This document shows positions 15,324 through 24,162 of a stretch of 57,658 nucleotides of DNA, piece by piece. The stretch is from contig JAEXAH010000102.1 in NCBI GenBank assembly GCA_023458315.1, positions 1 to 57,658 on the forward strand. Reading direction: 5' to 3'. This stretch comes from Pseudomonadota bacterium. Lineage in GTDB: Bacteria; Pseudomonadota; Alphaproteobacteria; Rhodospirillales; Magnetospirillaceae. Within the stretch, counting starts at the first letter, position 1, and every line of letters begins with the position of its first letter. Position numbers and translations under genes: made by a program. Below the pieces are notes generated by a model. It was not told the DNA's origin. It searched no databases and saw nothing but the letters and a program-made list of their open reading frames with translations.

Positions 15324-17308
15324 TGACCGCACCCGCCAGCCACGCCGAGATGGCCAACGCCATCCGTTTCCTCGCCGTGGACGCCATCGAGAAGGCCAAG
15401 TCCGGCCATCCCGGCATGCCCATGGGCATGGCCGACGTGGCGACGGTGCTGTTCACCCGCTTCATGAAGTTCGACGCCCAGGCCCCCAAATGGGTGGACC
15501 GCGACCGCTTCATCCTGTCGGCGGGCCATGGCTCCATGCTGCTGTACGCGCTGGGCTATTTGACCGGCTATGCCGATCTGGACATCGAGCAGATCAAGAA
15601 TTTCCGCCAGCTCGGCTACCGCACCGCCGGTCATCCGGAATTCGGCCATGTGGACATCGCCGACACCACCACCGGCCCGCTGGGCCAGGGCATCGCCAAC
15701 GCCACCGGCTTCGCGCTGGCCGAGGCCATGCAGGCCGCCCGCTACGGCCAGGACGTGGTCAATCACTACACCTATGTCGTCGCCGGTGACGGCTGTCTGA
15801 TGGAAGGCATCAGCCAGGAAGCCATCACCCTGGCCGGTCATCTGAAGCTCAACAAGCTGATCGTGCTGTGGGACGACAACCGCATCTGCATCGACGGCGA
15901 CACCGCGCTCGCCACCTCGGACGACCAGCGCGCCCGCTTCGCCGCCGCCGGGTGGAACACCGATGCCTGTGACGGCCACGATGCCGACGACATCGCCCGC
16001 GCCATCGAGGCCGCCCGCAAATCGGACAAGCCGACCCTGATCGCCTGCCGCACCGTCATCGGCAAGGGCGCCCCCACCAAGGCCGGGTCCGAAAAGATCC
16101 ACGGCGCCCCCCTGGGCGGCGACGAGATCAAGGCGGCGCGCGAGGCCGCCAACTGGAATTACGAACCGTTCGAGGTGCCCGCCCATGTGCTGGCCGCCTG
16201 GCGTGCCGCCGGCAGCCGTGGTGCCGCCGAGCGCACCGCCTGGGAAGGCCGTTTCGGCAAGCTTGACCTGGCCGCCAAGGCCGAGTTCGAGCGCACCCAG
16301 GACGGCCGCCTGCCCAATGGCTGGCAGGACGTGATCGCCGCCTTCAAGCAGAAGATCTCGACCGAACAGCCCAAGGTCGCCACCCGCAAGGCCAGCCAGG
16401 ACGTGCTGGAAGTCGTCACCGCCGCCATCCCCGAGATGATCGGCGGCTCGGCCGACCTGACCCATTCCAATCTGACCAACACCAAGGCGTGCGCCCCGTC
16501 GGTGCAGCCCGGCGATTATGCCGGCCGCTACATCCATTACGGCATCCGCGAGCACGGCATGGCGGCGGCCATGAACGGCCTGTCGCTGCATGGCGGTTTC
16601 ATCCCCTATGGCGGCACCTTCCTGATTTTCGCCAACTACCTGTGGCCCGCTTTGCGCATGAGCGCCATGATGGAACAGCGCGTTCTGTACGTGCTGACCC
16701 ATGATTCCATCGGCCTGGGCGAAGACGGCCCCACCCACCAGCCCATCGAAACCCTGGCCGCCCTGCGCGCCACCCCCAACGTGCTGGTGTTCCGTCCGGC
16801 CGACGCGGTGGAAACCGCCGAAGCCTACGAGGCCGCCTTGCTGAACGCCAAGGGTCCGTCGGTGTTCGCCCTGTCGCGCCAGAACCTGCCGACCCTGCGC
16901 ACCACCCATACCGCCGAGAACCTGACCGCCAAGGGCGGCTATGTCCTGGCGGAAGCTGAGGGCAAGCGTCAGGTGACGCTGATCGCCACCGGTTCCGAGG
17001 TGTCGCTGGCCATGGACGCCCGCAAGAAGCTGGCCGACAAGGGCGTGGCGGCGGCGGTGGTGTCGCTGCCGTGCTGGGAACTGTTCGACCGCCAGTCGAA
17101 GGAGTATCGTGCTTCTGTCCTGGGTGAAGGCACCGTCCGTGTCGCCGTCGAGGCGCTGGGCACCTTCGGCTGGGAACGCTATGTCGGTCTGGACGGCGCG
17201 GTGGTCGGCATGACCGGCTTCGGCGCCTCGGCCCCGGCCGACAAGCTGTATCAGCATTTCGGCATCACCGCCGACGCGGTGGCCGACGCGGCCCTGGCGC
17301 GCCTGTAA
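15320..17308 (+). CDS. tkt: Transketolase
   Basis: This thiamine-diphosphate enzyme of the pentose phosphate pathway transfers two-carbon ketol units and also serves Calvin-type regeneration. The protein is 662 residues, standard length. Visible signatures are AKSGHPGMPMGMAD near residue 25, the ThDP/metal motif GDGCLMEGISQEA near 158, and the second domain with GIREHGMAAAMNGLSLHGG and HDSIGLGEDGPTHQP. The start follows AAGGA; ATG at 15320 or 15323 are both possible. fba and rpe follow on the same strand, forming a sugar-phosphate gene group, although a terminator separates fba from rpe. Confidence 0.96.
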   Translation: MMTAPASHAEMANAIRFLAVDAIEKAKSGHPGMPMGMADVATVLFTRFMKFDAQAPKWVDRDRFILSAGHGSMLLYALGYLTGYADLDIEQIKNFRQLGYRTAGHPEFGHVDIADTTTGPLGQGIANATGFALAEAMQAARYGQDVVNHYTYVVAGDGCLMEGISQEAITLAGHLKLNKLIVLWDDNRICIDGDTALATSDDQRARFAAAGWNTDACDGHDADDIARAIEAARKSDKPTLIACRTVIGKGAPTKAGSEKIHGAPLGGDEIKAAREAANWNYEPFEVPAHVLAAWRAAGSRGAAERTAWEGRFGKLDLAAKAEFERTQDGRLPNGWQDVIAAFKQKISTEQPKVATRKASQDVLEVVTAAIPEMIGGSADLTHSNLTNTKACAPSVQPGDYAGRYIHYGIREHGMAAAMNGLSLHGGFIPYGGTFLIFANYLWPALRMSAMMEQRVLYVLTHDSIGLGEDGPTHQPIETLAALRATPNVLVFRPADAVETAEAYEAALLNAKGPSVFALSRQNLPTLRTTHTAENLTAKGGYVLAEAEGKRQVTLIATGSEVSLAMDARKKLADKGVAAAVVSLPCWELFDRQSKEYRASVLGEGTVRVAVEALGTFGWERYVGLDGAVVGMTGFGASAPADKLYQHFGITADAVADAALARL

Positions 17309-17348
17309 CGGCGCGTCGGGAAAACAAGACCTTTAGGGAGAAAAGGTT

Positions 17349-18413
17349 ATGCCTCTCGTTTCCATGCGGCAGCTTCTGGATCACGCGGCCGAGAACGGCT
17401 ACGGCATCCCCGCCTTCAACGTGAACAACCTGGAGCAGGTCAAGGCGATCATGGAGGCCGCGTCGGCCACCGACAGCCCGGTGATCCTCCAGGCTTCGGC
17501 CGGTGCCCGCAAGTACGCTGGCGAGCCCTTCCTGCGCCACCTGATCCTGGGCGCCCTGGAAGCGTTCCCCAACCTGCCGCTGTGCATGCACCAGGACCAC
17601 GGCACCAGCCCGGCGGTGTGCGCCCGCGCCATCCAGTCCGGCTTCAGCTCGGTCATGATGGACGGGTCCTTGCGCGAAGACGGCAAGACCCCGTCCGACT
17701 GGACCTATAACGTCGAAACCACCGCCCATGTGGTCAAGATGGCCCATGCCTGCGGCGTGTCGGTCGAGGGCGAGCTGGGCTGCCTGGGCTCGCTGGAAAC
17801 CGGCATGGCCGGTGAGGAAGACGGCGTCGGCGCCGAGGGCGTGCTCGACCATTCCAAGCTGCTGACCGATCCCGACGAGGCCGCCGAGTTCGTCAAGCTG
17901 ACCCAGGTGGACGCCCTGGCCATCGCCATCGGCACCAGCCACGGCGCCTACAAGTTCACCCGTCCGCCGACCGGCGACGTGCTGGCCATTTCCCGCGTCA
18001 AGGAAATCCATGCCCGCATCCCCAACACCCATCTGGTGATGCACGGCTCGTCCTCGGTGCCGCAGGAATGGCTGAAGATCATCAACGAATACGGCGGCGC
18101 CCTGGGCGAAACCTACGGCGTGCCGGTCGAGGAGATCGTCGAGGCCATCAAGCACGGCGTGCGCAAGATCAACATCGACACCGACCTGCGCATGGCCGTC
18201 ACCGGCTCCATGCGCAAGTTCTTCCATGACGAGCCGAAGAAGTTCGACCCGCGCGACTACAACAAGGTCGCCATGGCCGGCATGGTCGGCATCTGCAAGG
18301 CCCGCTACGAAGCCTTCGGCGCCGCCGGTCAGGCCAGCAAGATCAAGGTGGTCGGCCTGGAAGAAATGGGCAACCGCTACGCCAAGGGCGCGCTGGACGC
18401 CAAGATCGTCTGA
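17349..18413 (+). CDS. fba: Fructose-bisphosphate aldolase, class II
   Basis: This zinc-dependent aldolase reversibly cleaves fructose-1,6-bisphosphate (and in many autotroph-related forms sedoheptulose-1,7-bisphosphate). At 354 residues it fits the longer class II type often found beside Calvin-cycle genes. Metal and catalytic motifs include CMHQDHGTS near residue 80, the glycine-rich EGELGCLGSLE near 140, LVMHGSSSVP near 228 and KINIDTDLRMA near 275. A good ribosome-binding site (GGGAG) precedes the ATG, and it lies 40 bases after tkt. A strong terminator follows. No RuBisCO or phosphoribulokinase gene is in the window, so a Calvin role is not shown. Confidence 0.95.
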   Translation: MPLVSMRQLLDHAAENGYGIPAFNVNNLEQVKAIMEAASATDSPVILQASAGARKYAGEPFLRHLILGALEAFPNLPLCMHQDHGTSPAVCARAIQSGFSSVMMDGSLREDGKTPSDWTYNVETTAHVVKMAHACGVSVEGELGCLGSLETGMAGEEDGVGAEGVLDHSKLLTDPDEAAEFVKLTQVDALAIAIGTSHGAYKFTRPPTGDVLAISRVKEIHARIPNTHLVMHGSSSVPQEWLKIINEYGGALGETYGVPVEEIVEAIKHGVRKINIDTDLRMAVTGSMRKFFHDEPKKFDPRDYNKVAMAGMVGICKARYEAFGAAGQASKIKVVGLEEMGNRYAKGALDAKIV

Positions 18414-18422
18414 TTGGAAACC

Positions 18423-18453
18423 GGGAAGGCAGGTCCCCTGCCTTCCCTTTTTT
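18423..18453 (+). terminator. Rho-independent terminator after fba
   Basis: Perfect 11-base arms GGGAAGGCAGG and CCTGCCTTCCC flank a 3-base loop and are followed by six T residues. Confidence 0.92.
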
Positions 18454-18455
18454 GC

Positions 18456-18534
18456 GTCATGGCCGGGCTTGACCCGGCCATCCACGTTTTACCGCCAGAC
18501 CCGCGTGGATGCCCGGATCAAGTCCGGGCATGAC
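18456..18534. repeat. Dispersed composite palindromic repeat, copy at 18.5 kb
   Basis: Two palindromic modules occur side by side. The first is ATGGCCGGG and CCCGGCCAT around CTTGA (18459-18481). The second is ATGCCCGGA and TCCGGGCAT around TCAAG (18509-18531). The same two modules occur in inverted order near 57.54-57.64 kb, and one arm lies at the left edge of the window. The element occupies the gap between fba and rpe. Confidence 0.85.
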
Positions 18535-18561
18535 GGCCGGGAAACACAGTGAGCAGGAACC

Positions 18562-19212
18562 ATGACCGTCAAGATCGCCCCTTCCATCCTGTCCGCCGAT
18601 TTCGCCCGCCTGGGCGACGAGGTCAAGGCCATCGACGCCGCCGGGTGCGACTGGGTGCACATCGACGTCATGGACGGCCATTTCGTGCCCAACCTGACCT
18701 TCGGCCCGCCGATCATCAAGGCCATCCGGCCGTGGACCGCCAAGACCTTCGACGTCCATCTGATGATCGATCCGGCCCAGCCCTATATCGAGGATTACGC
18801 CAAGGCGGGCGCCGACATCATCACCGTGCACGCCGAGGCCGACCGCCACATCGACCGCTCGCTGCAACTGATCCGGTCCTTGGGCAAGAAGGCCGGGCTG
18901 TCGCTGAATCCCTCGACCCCGGAAAACGTCCTGGAATACGTTCTGGACAGGCTGGACCTGATCCTGGTGATGAGCGTCAATCCCGGCTTCGGCGGCCAAA
19001 GCTTCATCGACAGCCAGTTGGACAAGATCGCCCGCATCCGCAAGATGATCGGCGACCGCCCCATCGAACTGGAAGTGGACGGCGGCGTCACCGCCGCCAA
19101 CGCCCACAAGGTGGTGGCGGCGGGCGCCACCGCCCTGGTGGCCGGGTCGGCGGTGTTCAAGTCCCCCGATTACGCGGGCAACATTCAGGCGATCCGGAAT
19201 TCCCGCCCCTGA
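18562..19212 (+). CDS. rpe: Ribulose-phosphate 3-epimerase
   Basis: This enzyme interconverts ribulose-5-phosphate and xylulose-5-phosphate, supplying transketolase. The 216-residue TIM barrel carries the family signatures APSILSADFARLGDEV at the N-terminus, VHIDVMDGHFVPNLTFGP near 33-50 (metal-binding His and Asp), DVHLMI near 65, VMSVNPGFGGQ near 137 and the phosphate-binding EVDGGVTAAN near 172. AGGAA precedes the ATG. It is separated from fba by a terminator and a repeat, so it likely has its own promoter. The frame is intact. Confidence 0.96.
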   Translation: MTVKIAPSILSADFARLGDEVKAIDAAGCDWVHIDVMDGHFVPNLTFGPPIIKAIRPWTAKTFDVHLMIDPAQPYIEDYAKAGADIITVHAEADRHIDRSLQLIRSLGKKAGLSLNPSTPENVLEYVLDRLDLILVMSVNPGFGGQSFIDSQLDKIARIRKMIGDRPIELEVDGGVTAANAHKVVAAGATALVAGSAVFKSPDYAGNIQAIRNSRP

Positions 19213-19366
19213 TCCCTTTTGTTACAGCCTTTATGACAATGTGACAGCGCCCCGGCGGCCCCAGACGGCCCCGGGGCGTTGTTTTTCATAGGGGGATGGA
19301 ATGGGCCTGAAGCGCAGAAACCCTTGTTTCCCGCCATTTCCTGCGGCGCGGATTGTGTTACACGGA

Positions 19367-19384
19367 TTGTCACATAACTTTCAT
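19367..19384 (+). promoter_or_regulatory. Pho box upstream of pstS
   Basis: TTGTCAC, ATAA, CTTTCAT form two 7-base half-sites with an 11-base period, close to the PhoB consensus (CTGTCAT repeats). A further half-site CTGTAAC at 19400-19406 is in phase, 22 bases after the second. The sites lie about 75-115 bases before the pstS ATG, where PhoB would recruit sigma70 RNA polymerase. Confidence 0.8.
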
Positions 19385-19480
19385 CCTGGCGTCGCGGTGC
19401 TGTAACACACCATGGCTAGAGTGGCGACGCGGAAATCCGCCGGGTTTCCCCCCCTTCTGGACCCACTCGGAGCTTATCCC

Positions 19481-20512
19481 ATGAAGAAGACCCTGGCCGT
19501 CGCGGCCATCGCCCTTGCCACCGTCGCCTTCGGCGGTGTCGCCCAGGCCCGCGATCAGATTCGTATGGCCGGTTCCTCCACGGTCTACCCCTTCTCGACC
19601 TCGGTCGCCGAGCAGTTCGGCAAGAGCGGCAAGTTCAAGACCCCGGTGGTCGAGAGCACCGGCACCGGCGGCGGCTTCAAGCTGTTCTGCTCGGGCGTGG
19701 GCCCGGACTTCACCGATATCTCCAACGCCTCGCGCGCCATCAAGTCCTCGGAAGTCGAGATGTGCACCAAGAACGGTGTCGGCGACATCATCGAGATCAA
19801 GTTCGGCTATGACGGCATCGTGCTGGCCAACGCCAAGAAGCATTCGCGCTACAGCCTGACCCGCAAGCAGATGTTCCTGGCCCTGGCCAAGAACGTGCCG
19901 GTCGGCGGCAAGCTGGTTCCGAACCCCAACACCACCTGGAACCAGATCGACCCCAGCCTGCCCAACGAGAAGATCGAAGTGCTTGGCCCGCCGCCCACCT
20001 CGGGTACCCGCGACGCCTTCCTGGAACTGGTCATGGAGCCGGGCGCCGAGTCCTTCCCCGAGATCAAGGACCTGAAGAAGAGCGACGAGAAGGCGTTCAA
20101 GGCCGTGTTCTCCAGCATCCGCGAGGACGGCGTGTACATCGACGCCGGCGAGAACGACAACCTGATCGTCCAGAAGCTGGAAAGCAACCCGCGCGCCCTG
20201 GGCATCTTCGGCTATTCGTTCCTTGAGCAGAACGCCGACAAGATCCAGGGTTCGGTGGTCGACGGCTCCGAGCCGACCTTCGACAACATCGCCGGCGGCA
20301 AGTACGTGGTGTCGCGTCCGCTGTTCTTCTATGTGAAGAAGGACCACGTGGGCCAGATCCCCGGCATCAAGGAATACCTGGCCGAGTTCACCTCGGAAAA
20401 GGCCTGGGGCCCCAACGGCTACCTGATCGACAAGGGCCTGATCCCCATGCCCGACGCCGAGCGTAAGGATTGGGCCAAGAAGGCCGCCGAGCTGACCCCG
20501 ATCAAGAAGTAA
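19481..20512 (+). CDS. pstS: Phosphate ABC transporter, periplasmic binding protein
   Basis: This 343-residue periplasmic protein captures inorganic phosphate for the PstCAB transporter. A signal peptide (residues 1-22, ending GGVAQA) is followed by the phosphate-binding MAGSSTVYPFSTSVAEQF, then VESTGTGGGFKLFCSG and the loop PPPTSGTRDAFLEL near residue 170. The ATG at 19481 is the only start that gives a proper signal peptide. It is the first gene of pstSCAB-phoU-phoB, behind a Pho box. A terminator between pstS and pstC probably lets pstS be expressed above the downstream genes. Confidence 0.96.
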   Translation: MKKTLAVAAIALATVAFGGVAQARDQIRMAGSSTVYPFSTSVAEQFGKSGKFKTPVVESTGTGGGFKLFCSGVGPDFTDISNASRAIKSSEVEMCTKNGVGDIIEIKFGYDGIVLANAKKHSRYSLTRKQMFLALAKNVPVGGKLVPNPNTTWNQIDPSLPNEKIEVLGPPPTSGTRDAFLELVMEPGAESFPEIKDLKKSDEKAFKAVFSSIREDGVYIDAGENDNLIVQKLESNPRALGIFGYSFLEQNADKIQGSVVDGSEPTFDNIAGGKYVVSRPLFFYVKKDHVGQIPGIKEYLAEFTSEKAWGPNGYLIDKGLIPMPDAERKDWAKKAAELTPIKK

Positions 20513-20521
20513 TCCCGATGG

Positions 20522-20560
20522 CGGCCGCCTTCGCCCGATGGTGCGAAGGCGGCCGTTTTT
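20522..20560 (+). terminator. Terminator/attenuator between pstS and pstC
   Basis: Perfect 13-base arms (CGGCCGCCTTCGC and GCGAAGGCGGCCG) with an 8-base loop are followed by five T residues. As pstC has no obvious Pho box of its own, partial read-through is the likely mode. Confidence 0.85.
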
Positions 20561-20651
20561 CGCGTCGCCGTTGCCTTCTTTTGTTGATATTCGATCCTCC
20601 GCCAGCACCGCATTTCCGGGTGCGTGTTTCCCACAGGAAAACGGACTTCCC

Positions 20652-22028
20652 ATGCAATTGCTAACACTGACGGTCGTCCTACTGCTGCTGACGTCCATCG
20701 GCTACCGCCTTGGTCGCGGCAAGGCCCTGGCCTCGGTCGGCGGTTCGCCGCGCCTGCTGCATTCGCTGCCGCGCTATCACGGTTATTTCGTCGCGCTGTG
20801 GTGCGGCCTGCCCGCCTTGCTGGTGGTGGTGGTGTGGCTGACGGCCGAACCCGCCTTGGTCCGCCATCTGGTGGAATCGGCGCTGCCCGCCGACACCCTG
20901 GCGCTGGGCGAGGAACGCCTGAACCTGCTGTACAACGAAGTCCGCAACGTCGCCCGCTACGGCATGCCCGCGTCGTCGCCGGTGGTCGAGGCGGCGGCGC
21001 AGCGTTACACCGAATTGCGCGCCACCCTGTTCGCCGCCATCGCCGGTCTGGCGCTGGCCGTGGCCTCGGGCGGGCTGGCCTTCGCCTACCGCCGGGTCAA
21101 GGCCGATCTGCGCAGCCGCAACCGCGTGGAAAGCGTGGTGCGGGTGTTCCTGATCAGCTGCTCGACGGTGGCGATCTTCACCACCATCGGCATCGTGCTG
21201 TCGCTGCTGTTCGAATCCCTGCGCTTCTTTCAGTCGGTGTCGGTGTTCGAATTCCTGTTCGGCACCAGCTGGAGCCCGCAGATGGCCATCCGCGCCGATC
21301 AGGTGGGCAGCTCGGGCGCGTTCGGCGCCGTGCCGCTGTTCGCCGGTACCGCGCTGATCTCGCTGATCGCCATGGTGGTGGCGGTGCCGCTGGGCCTGCT
21401 CTCCGCCATCTACATGGCCGAATACGCCGCGCCGCGCTTCCGCGCCATCGCCAAGCCGCTGCTGGAGATCCTGGCGGGCATCCCCACCGTGGTCTACGGC
21501 TTCTTCGCCGCCCTGTCGGTGGCGCCGATGGTCCGCGACCTGGGCGCCAGCCTGGGCCTGTCCATCGCATCGGAAAGCGCGCTGGTGGCGGGCGTGGTCA
21601 TGGGCATCATGATCATCCCGTTCGTGTCGTCGCTGTCCGACGACATCATCACCGCCGTGCCCAATTCCCTGCGCGAAGGCTCGTACGGCCTGGGCGCCAC
21701 CAAGTCGGAAACGGTCAAGCAGGTGATCCTGCCCGCCGCCCTGCCCGGCATCGTCGGCGGCGTGCTGCTGGCGGTCAGCCGAGCCATCGGTGAAACCATG
21801 ATCGTGGTGATGGCGGCGGGCCTGTCGGCCAACCTGACGGCCAATCCGTTCGAGGCCGTCACCACCGTCACCGTGCAAATCGTCACCCTGCTGGTGGGCG
21901 ACCAGGAATTCGACAGCCCCAAGACGCTGGCCGCCTTCGCGCTGGGTCTGGTGCTGTTCTTCGTGACCCTCGCCCTCAACATCGTCGCCCTTCACGTGGT
22001 TCGTAAGTATAGGGAGCAATATGACTGA
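20652..22028 (+). CDS. pstC: Phosphate ABC transporter permease PstC
   Basis: This is an inner-membrane permease of the high-affinity phosphate importer. At 458 residues it is longer than enterobacterial PstC (about 320). The extra N-terminal part holds two or three membrane helices and a periplasmic stretch, a layout common in alphaproteobacteria. The permease core starts near residue 180 (FEFLFGTSWSP) and contains LEILAGIPTVVYGFFA and the coupling loop region LREGSYGLGATKSETVKQVI followed by ILPAALPGIVGG. Its last 8 bases overlap pstA. The ATG at 20652 is preceded by AGGAAA. Confidence 0.94.
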   Translation: MQLLTLTVVLLLLTSIGYRLGRGKALASVGGSPRLLHSLPRYHGYFVALWCGLPALLVVVVWLTAEPALVRHLVESALPADTLALGEERLNLLYNEVRNVARYGMPASSPVVEAAAQRYTELRATLFAAIAGLALAVASGGLAFAYRRVKADLRSRNRVESVVRVFLISCSTVAIFTTIGIVLSLLFESLRFFQSVSVFEFLFGTSWSPQMAIRADQVGSSGAFGAVPLFAGTALISLIAMVVAVPLGLLSAIYMAEYAAPRFRAIAKPLLEILAGIPTVVYGFFAALSVAPMVRDLGASLGLSIASESALVAGVVMGIMIIPFVSSLSDDIITAVPNSLREGSYGLGATKSETVKQVILPAALPGIVGGVLLAVSRAIGETMIVVMAAGLSANLTANPFEAVTTVTVQIVTLLVGDQEFDSPKTLAAFALGLVLFFVTLALNIVALHVVRKYREQYD

Positions 22029-23322
22029 GATGGTCGAACAAACCTCCGCTCCCGCCGCCGAGGCGGTGGCGAGCAGGCTCAAGCGCCGCTACGCCGCCGA
22101 ACGCCGCTTCCAGTTCATGGGCATGGCCGCCATCGCCGTCGCGCTGGGTTTCCTGGCGCTGCTGCTGACCTCCATCGTGGCGAAGGGCGTCAGCGCCTTC
22201 ACCCAGACCCAGATCCGGATGGAAGTCACCTTCGACGCCGCCACCCTGGGCGTCGCCCCGGGGGCCGACCGCGACACCCTGGCCACCGGCGACTATCTGG
22301 GTCTGGCCAAGGCGGCGTTGTGGGCCAGCTTCCCCGACGTCACCGGCCGCGTCGAGCGTCGCCAGTTGGCGGCCCTGCTGTCGCCGTCCGCCGGTGATGC
22401 CCTGCGCGAGATGGTGCTGGCCGATCCCAGCCTGATCGGCGCCACCCGCAAGGTCTGGGTGCCCGCCTCGGACTCGGTGGACATGACCAACAAGGGCTTC
22501 CTGCCCCGCGATCCCAAGGTCGAGGGCGCCCGCCTGAACGAGGCGCAACTGGCCTGGATGGCGACGCTGGAAAACAGCGAAGCCATGGCCAAGCGCTTCA
22601 ACTGGCAGTTCGTCACCGCGGGCGATTCCCGCGATCCCACCCAGGCCGGTGTCTGGGGCGCGGTGGTCGGCTCGTTCTATTCGGTGCTGGTCACTCTGTT
22701 GCTGTCCTTCCCGCTGGGCGTCGCCACCGCCGTCTATCTGGAAGAGTTCGCGCCCAAGAACCGCTGGACCGACCTGATCGAGGTCAACATCAACAATCTG
22801 GCCGCCGTGCCGTCCATCGTGTTCGGCCTGCTGGGCCTGGCGGTGTTCCTGGCGGTGTTCGGCCTGCCGCGCTCGGCCCCCATGGTGGGCGGTCTGGTGC
22901 TGACGCTGATGACCCTGCCGACCATCATCATCGCCGCCCGCGCGGCGCTGAAGGCGGTGCCGCCGTCCATCCGCGAGGCGGCGCTGGGCATGGGCGCCAG
23001 CAAGTTGCAGATGGTCACGGACCATGTGCTGCCGCTGGCCCTGCCGGGCATCCTGACCGGCACCATCCTGGGCATGGCCCGCGCGCTGGGCGAATCGGCG
23101 CCGCTGCTGATGATCGGCATGGTGGCCTTCATCGTCGACATCCCGGGCGGTCCCATGGACCCGGCCACGGTGCTGCCGGTGCAGGTCTATCTGTGGGCCG
23201 ATTCGTCGGAACGCGCCTTCGTCGAGAAGACCTCGGCCGCCATCATCGTGCTGCTGCTGTTCCTGGCGGTGATGAACCTGGCCGCCATCCTGCTCCGCAA
23301 GAAATTCGAACGTCGCTGGTAG
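22021..23322 (+). CDS. pstA: Phosphate ABC transporter permease PstA
   Basis: This is the partner permease of PstC. It is 433 residues, against about 290-300 in E. coli. A first membrane helix near residues 35-58 is followed by a periplasmic insert of about 150 residues, then the permease core (GSFYSVLVTLLLSFPLGVAT onward). The core includes NLAAVPSIVFGLLGLAVFL, the coupling region EAALGMGASKLQMVTDHVLP and ARALGESAPLLMIG. The start overlaps the end of pstC and has GGGAGCA upstream, which fits translational coupling. Confidence 0.94.
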   Translation: MTEMVEQTSAPAAEAVASRLKRRYAAERRFQFMGMAAIAVALGFLALLLTSIVAKGVSAFTQTQIRMEVTFDAATLGVAPGADRDTLATGDYLGLAKAALWASFPDVTGRVERRQLAALLSPSAGDALREMVLADPSLIGATRKVWVPASDSVDMTNKGFLPRDPKVEGARLNEAQLAWMATLENSEAMAKRFNWQFVTAGDSRDPTQAGVWGAVVGSFYSVLVTLLLSFPLGVATAVYLEEFAPKNRWTDLIEVNINNLAAVPSIVFGLLGLAVFLAVFGLPRSAPMVGGLVLTLMTLPTIIIAARAALKAVPPSIREAALGMGASKLQMVTDHVLPLALPGILTGTILGMARALGESAPLLMIGMVAFIVDIPGGPMDPATVLPVQVYLWADSSERAFVEKTSAAIIVLLLFLAVMNLAAILLRKKFERRW

Positions 23323-23333
23323 GAACCTGAACC

Positions 23334-24146
23334 ATGGCTAATTCTTCCGCTGCCGTTGCCTTCACCCCCGCCGCCCAGGCGGACCGCCGTCTGGCCAAGG
23401 TTTCCGCCCGCGACGTCAACGTCTATTACGGCGAGAAGCACGCGCTCAAGCATGTGGATCTGGACATCCGCGCCAACGAGGTGACGGCGCTGATCGGTCC
23501 CTCGGGCTGCGGCAAGTCCACGTTCCTGCGCTGCATCAACCGCATGAACGACCTGATCGAGATCGCGCGCGTCACCGGCTCGCTGACCCTTGACGGCGAC
23601 GACATCTATGACAAGAAGGTGGACGTGGTGCAGTTGCGCGCCCGTGTCGGCATGGTGTTCCAAAAGCCGAACCCCTTCCCCAAATCCATCTACGACAACG
23701 TCGCCTACGGCCCGCGCATCCACGGCATGGCCAAGGACCAGACCGAGCTGGACGAGATCGTCATGACCAGCCTGGAAAAGGCCGGTCTGCTGGCCGAGGT
23801 CAAGGACCGTCTGGACGAGCCGGGCACCGGCCTGTCCGGTGGTCAGCAGCAGCGCCTGTGCATCGCCCGCGCCATCGCCGTCAGCCCGGAAGTGATCCTG
23901 ATGGACGAGCCGTGCTCGGCGCTGGACCCCATCGCCACCGCCAAGGTCGAGGAACTGATCGACGAATTGCGTGAGAACTTCACCATCGTCATCGTCACCC
24001 ATTCCATGCAGCAGGCGGCCCGCGTGTCGCAGCGCACCGCCTTCTTCCACCTGGGCGAACTGGTCGAGGTCGGCGATACCGAGCAGATCTTCACCAACCC
24101 GCAGCATCCGCTGACCCAGGGCTACATCACCGGCCGCTTCGGCTGA
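23334..24146 (+). CDS. pstB: Phosphate ABC transporter ATP-binding protein
   Basis: This 270-residue ATPase powers phosphate import and takes part in Pst/PhoU/PhoR signalling. It shows Walker A GPSGCGKST near residue 57, the Q-loop in VGMVFQKPNPFPKSIYDNVA, signature LSGGQQQRLCIARA near 165, Walker B VILMDEPCSALDP and the switch histidine in IVIVTHSMQQAARV. It follows pstA by 11 bases with AGGAA before the ATG. All elements of a working PstB are present. Confidence 0.97.
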   Translation: MANSSAAVAFTPAAQADRRLAKVSARDVNVYYGEKHALKHVDLDIRANEVTALIGPSGCGKSTFLRCINRMNDLIEIARVTGSLTLDGDDIYDKKVDVVQLRARVGMVFQKPNPFPKSIYDNVAYGPRIHGMAKDQTELDEIVMTSLEKAGLLAEVKDRLDEPGTGLSGGQQQRLCIARAIAVSPEVILMDEPCSALDPIATAKVEELIDELRENFTIVIVTHSMQQAARVSQRTAFFHLGELVEVGDTEQIFTNPQHPLTQGYITGRFG

Positions 24147-24162
24147 CGCTCCGCGAGGGACC

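Noticed and set aside
14390..17257. 955-codon minus-strand frame antisense to cytochrome b561 and tkt
   Set aside because: It crosses a gene boundary and is composed of shadow sequence; tkt and the cytochrome are well supported.
19217..19245. Second Pho box just after rpe
   Set aside because: CTGTCAC and TGTCATAA-like words occur on the minus strand, but their spacing does not keep the 11-base period.
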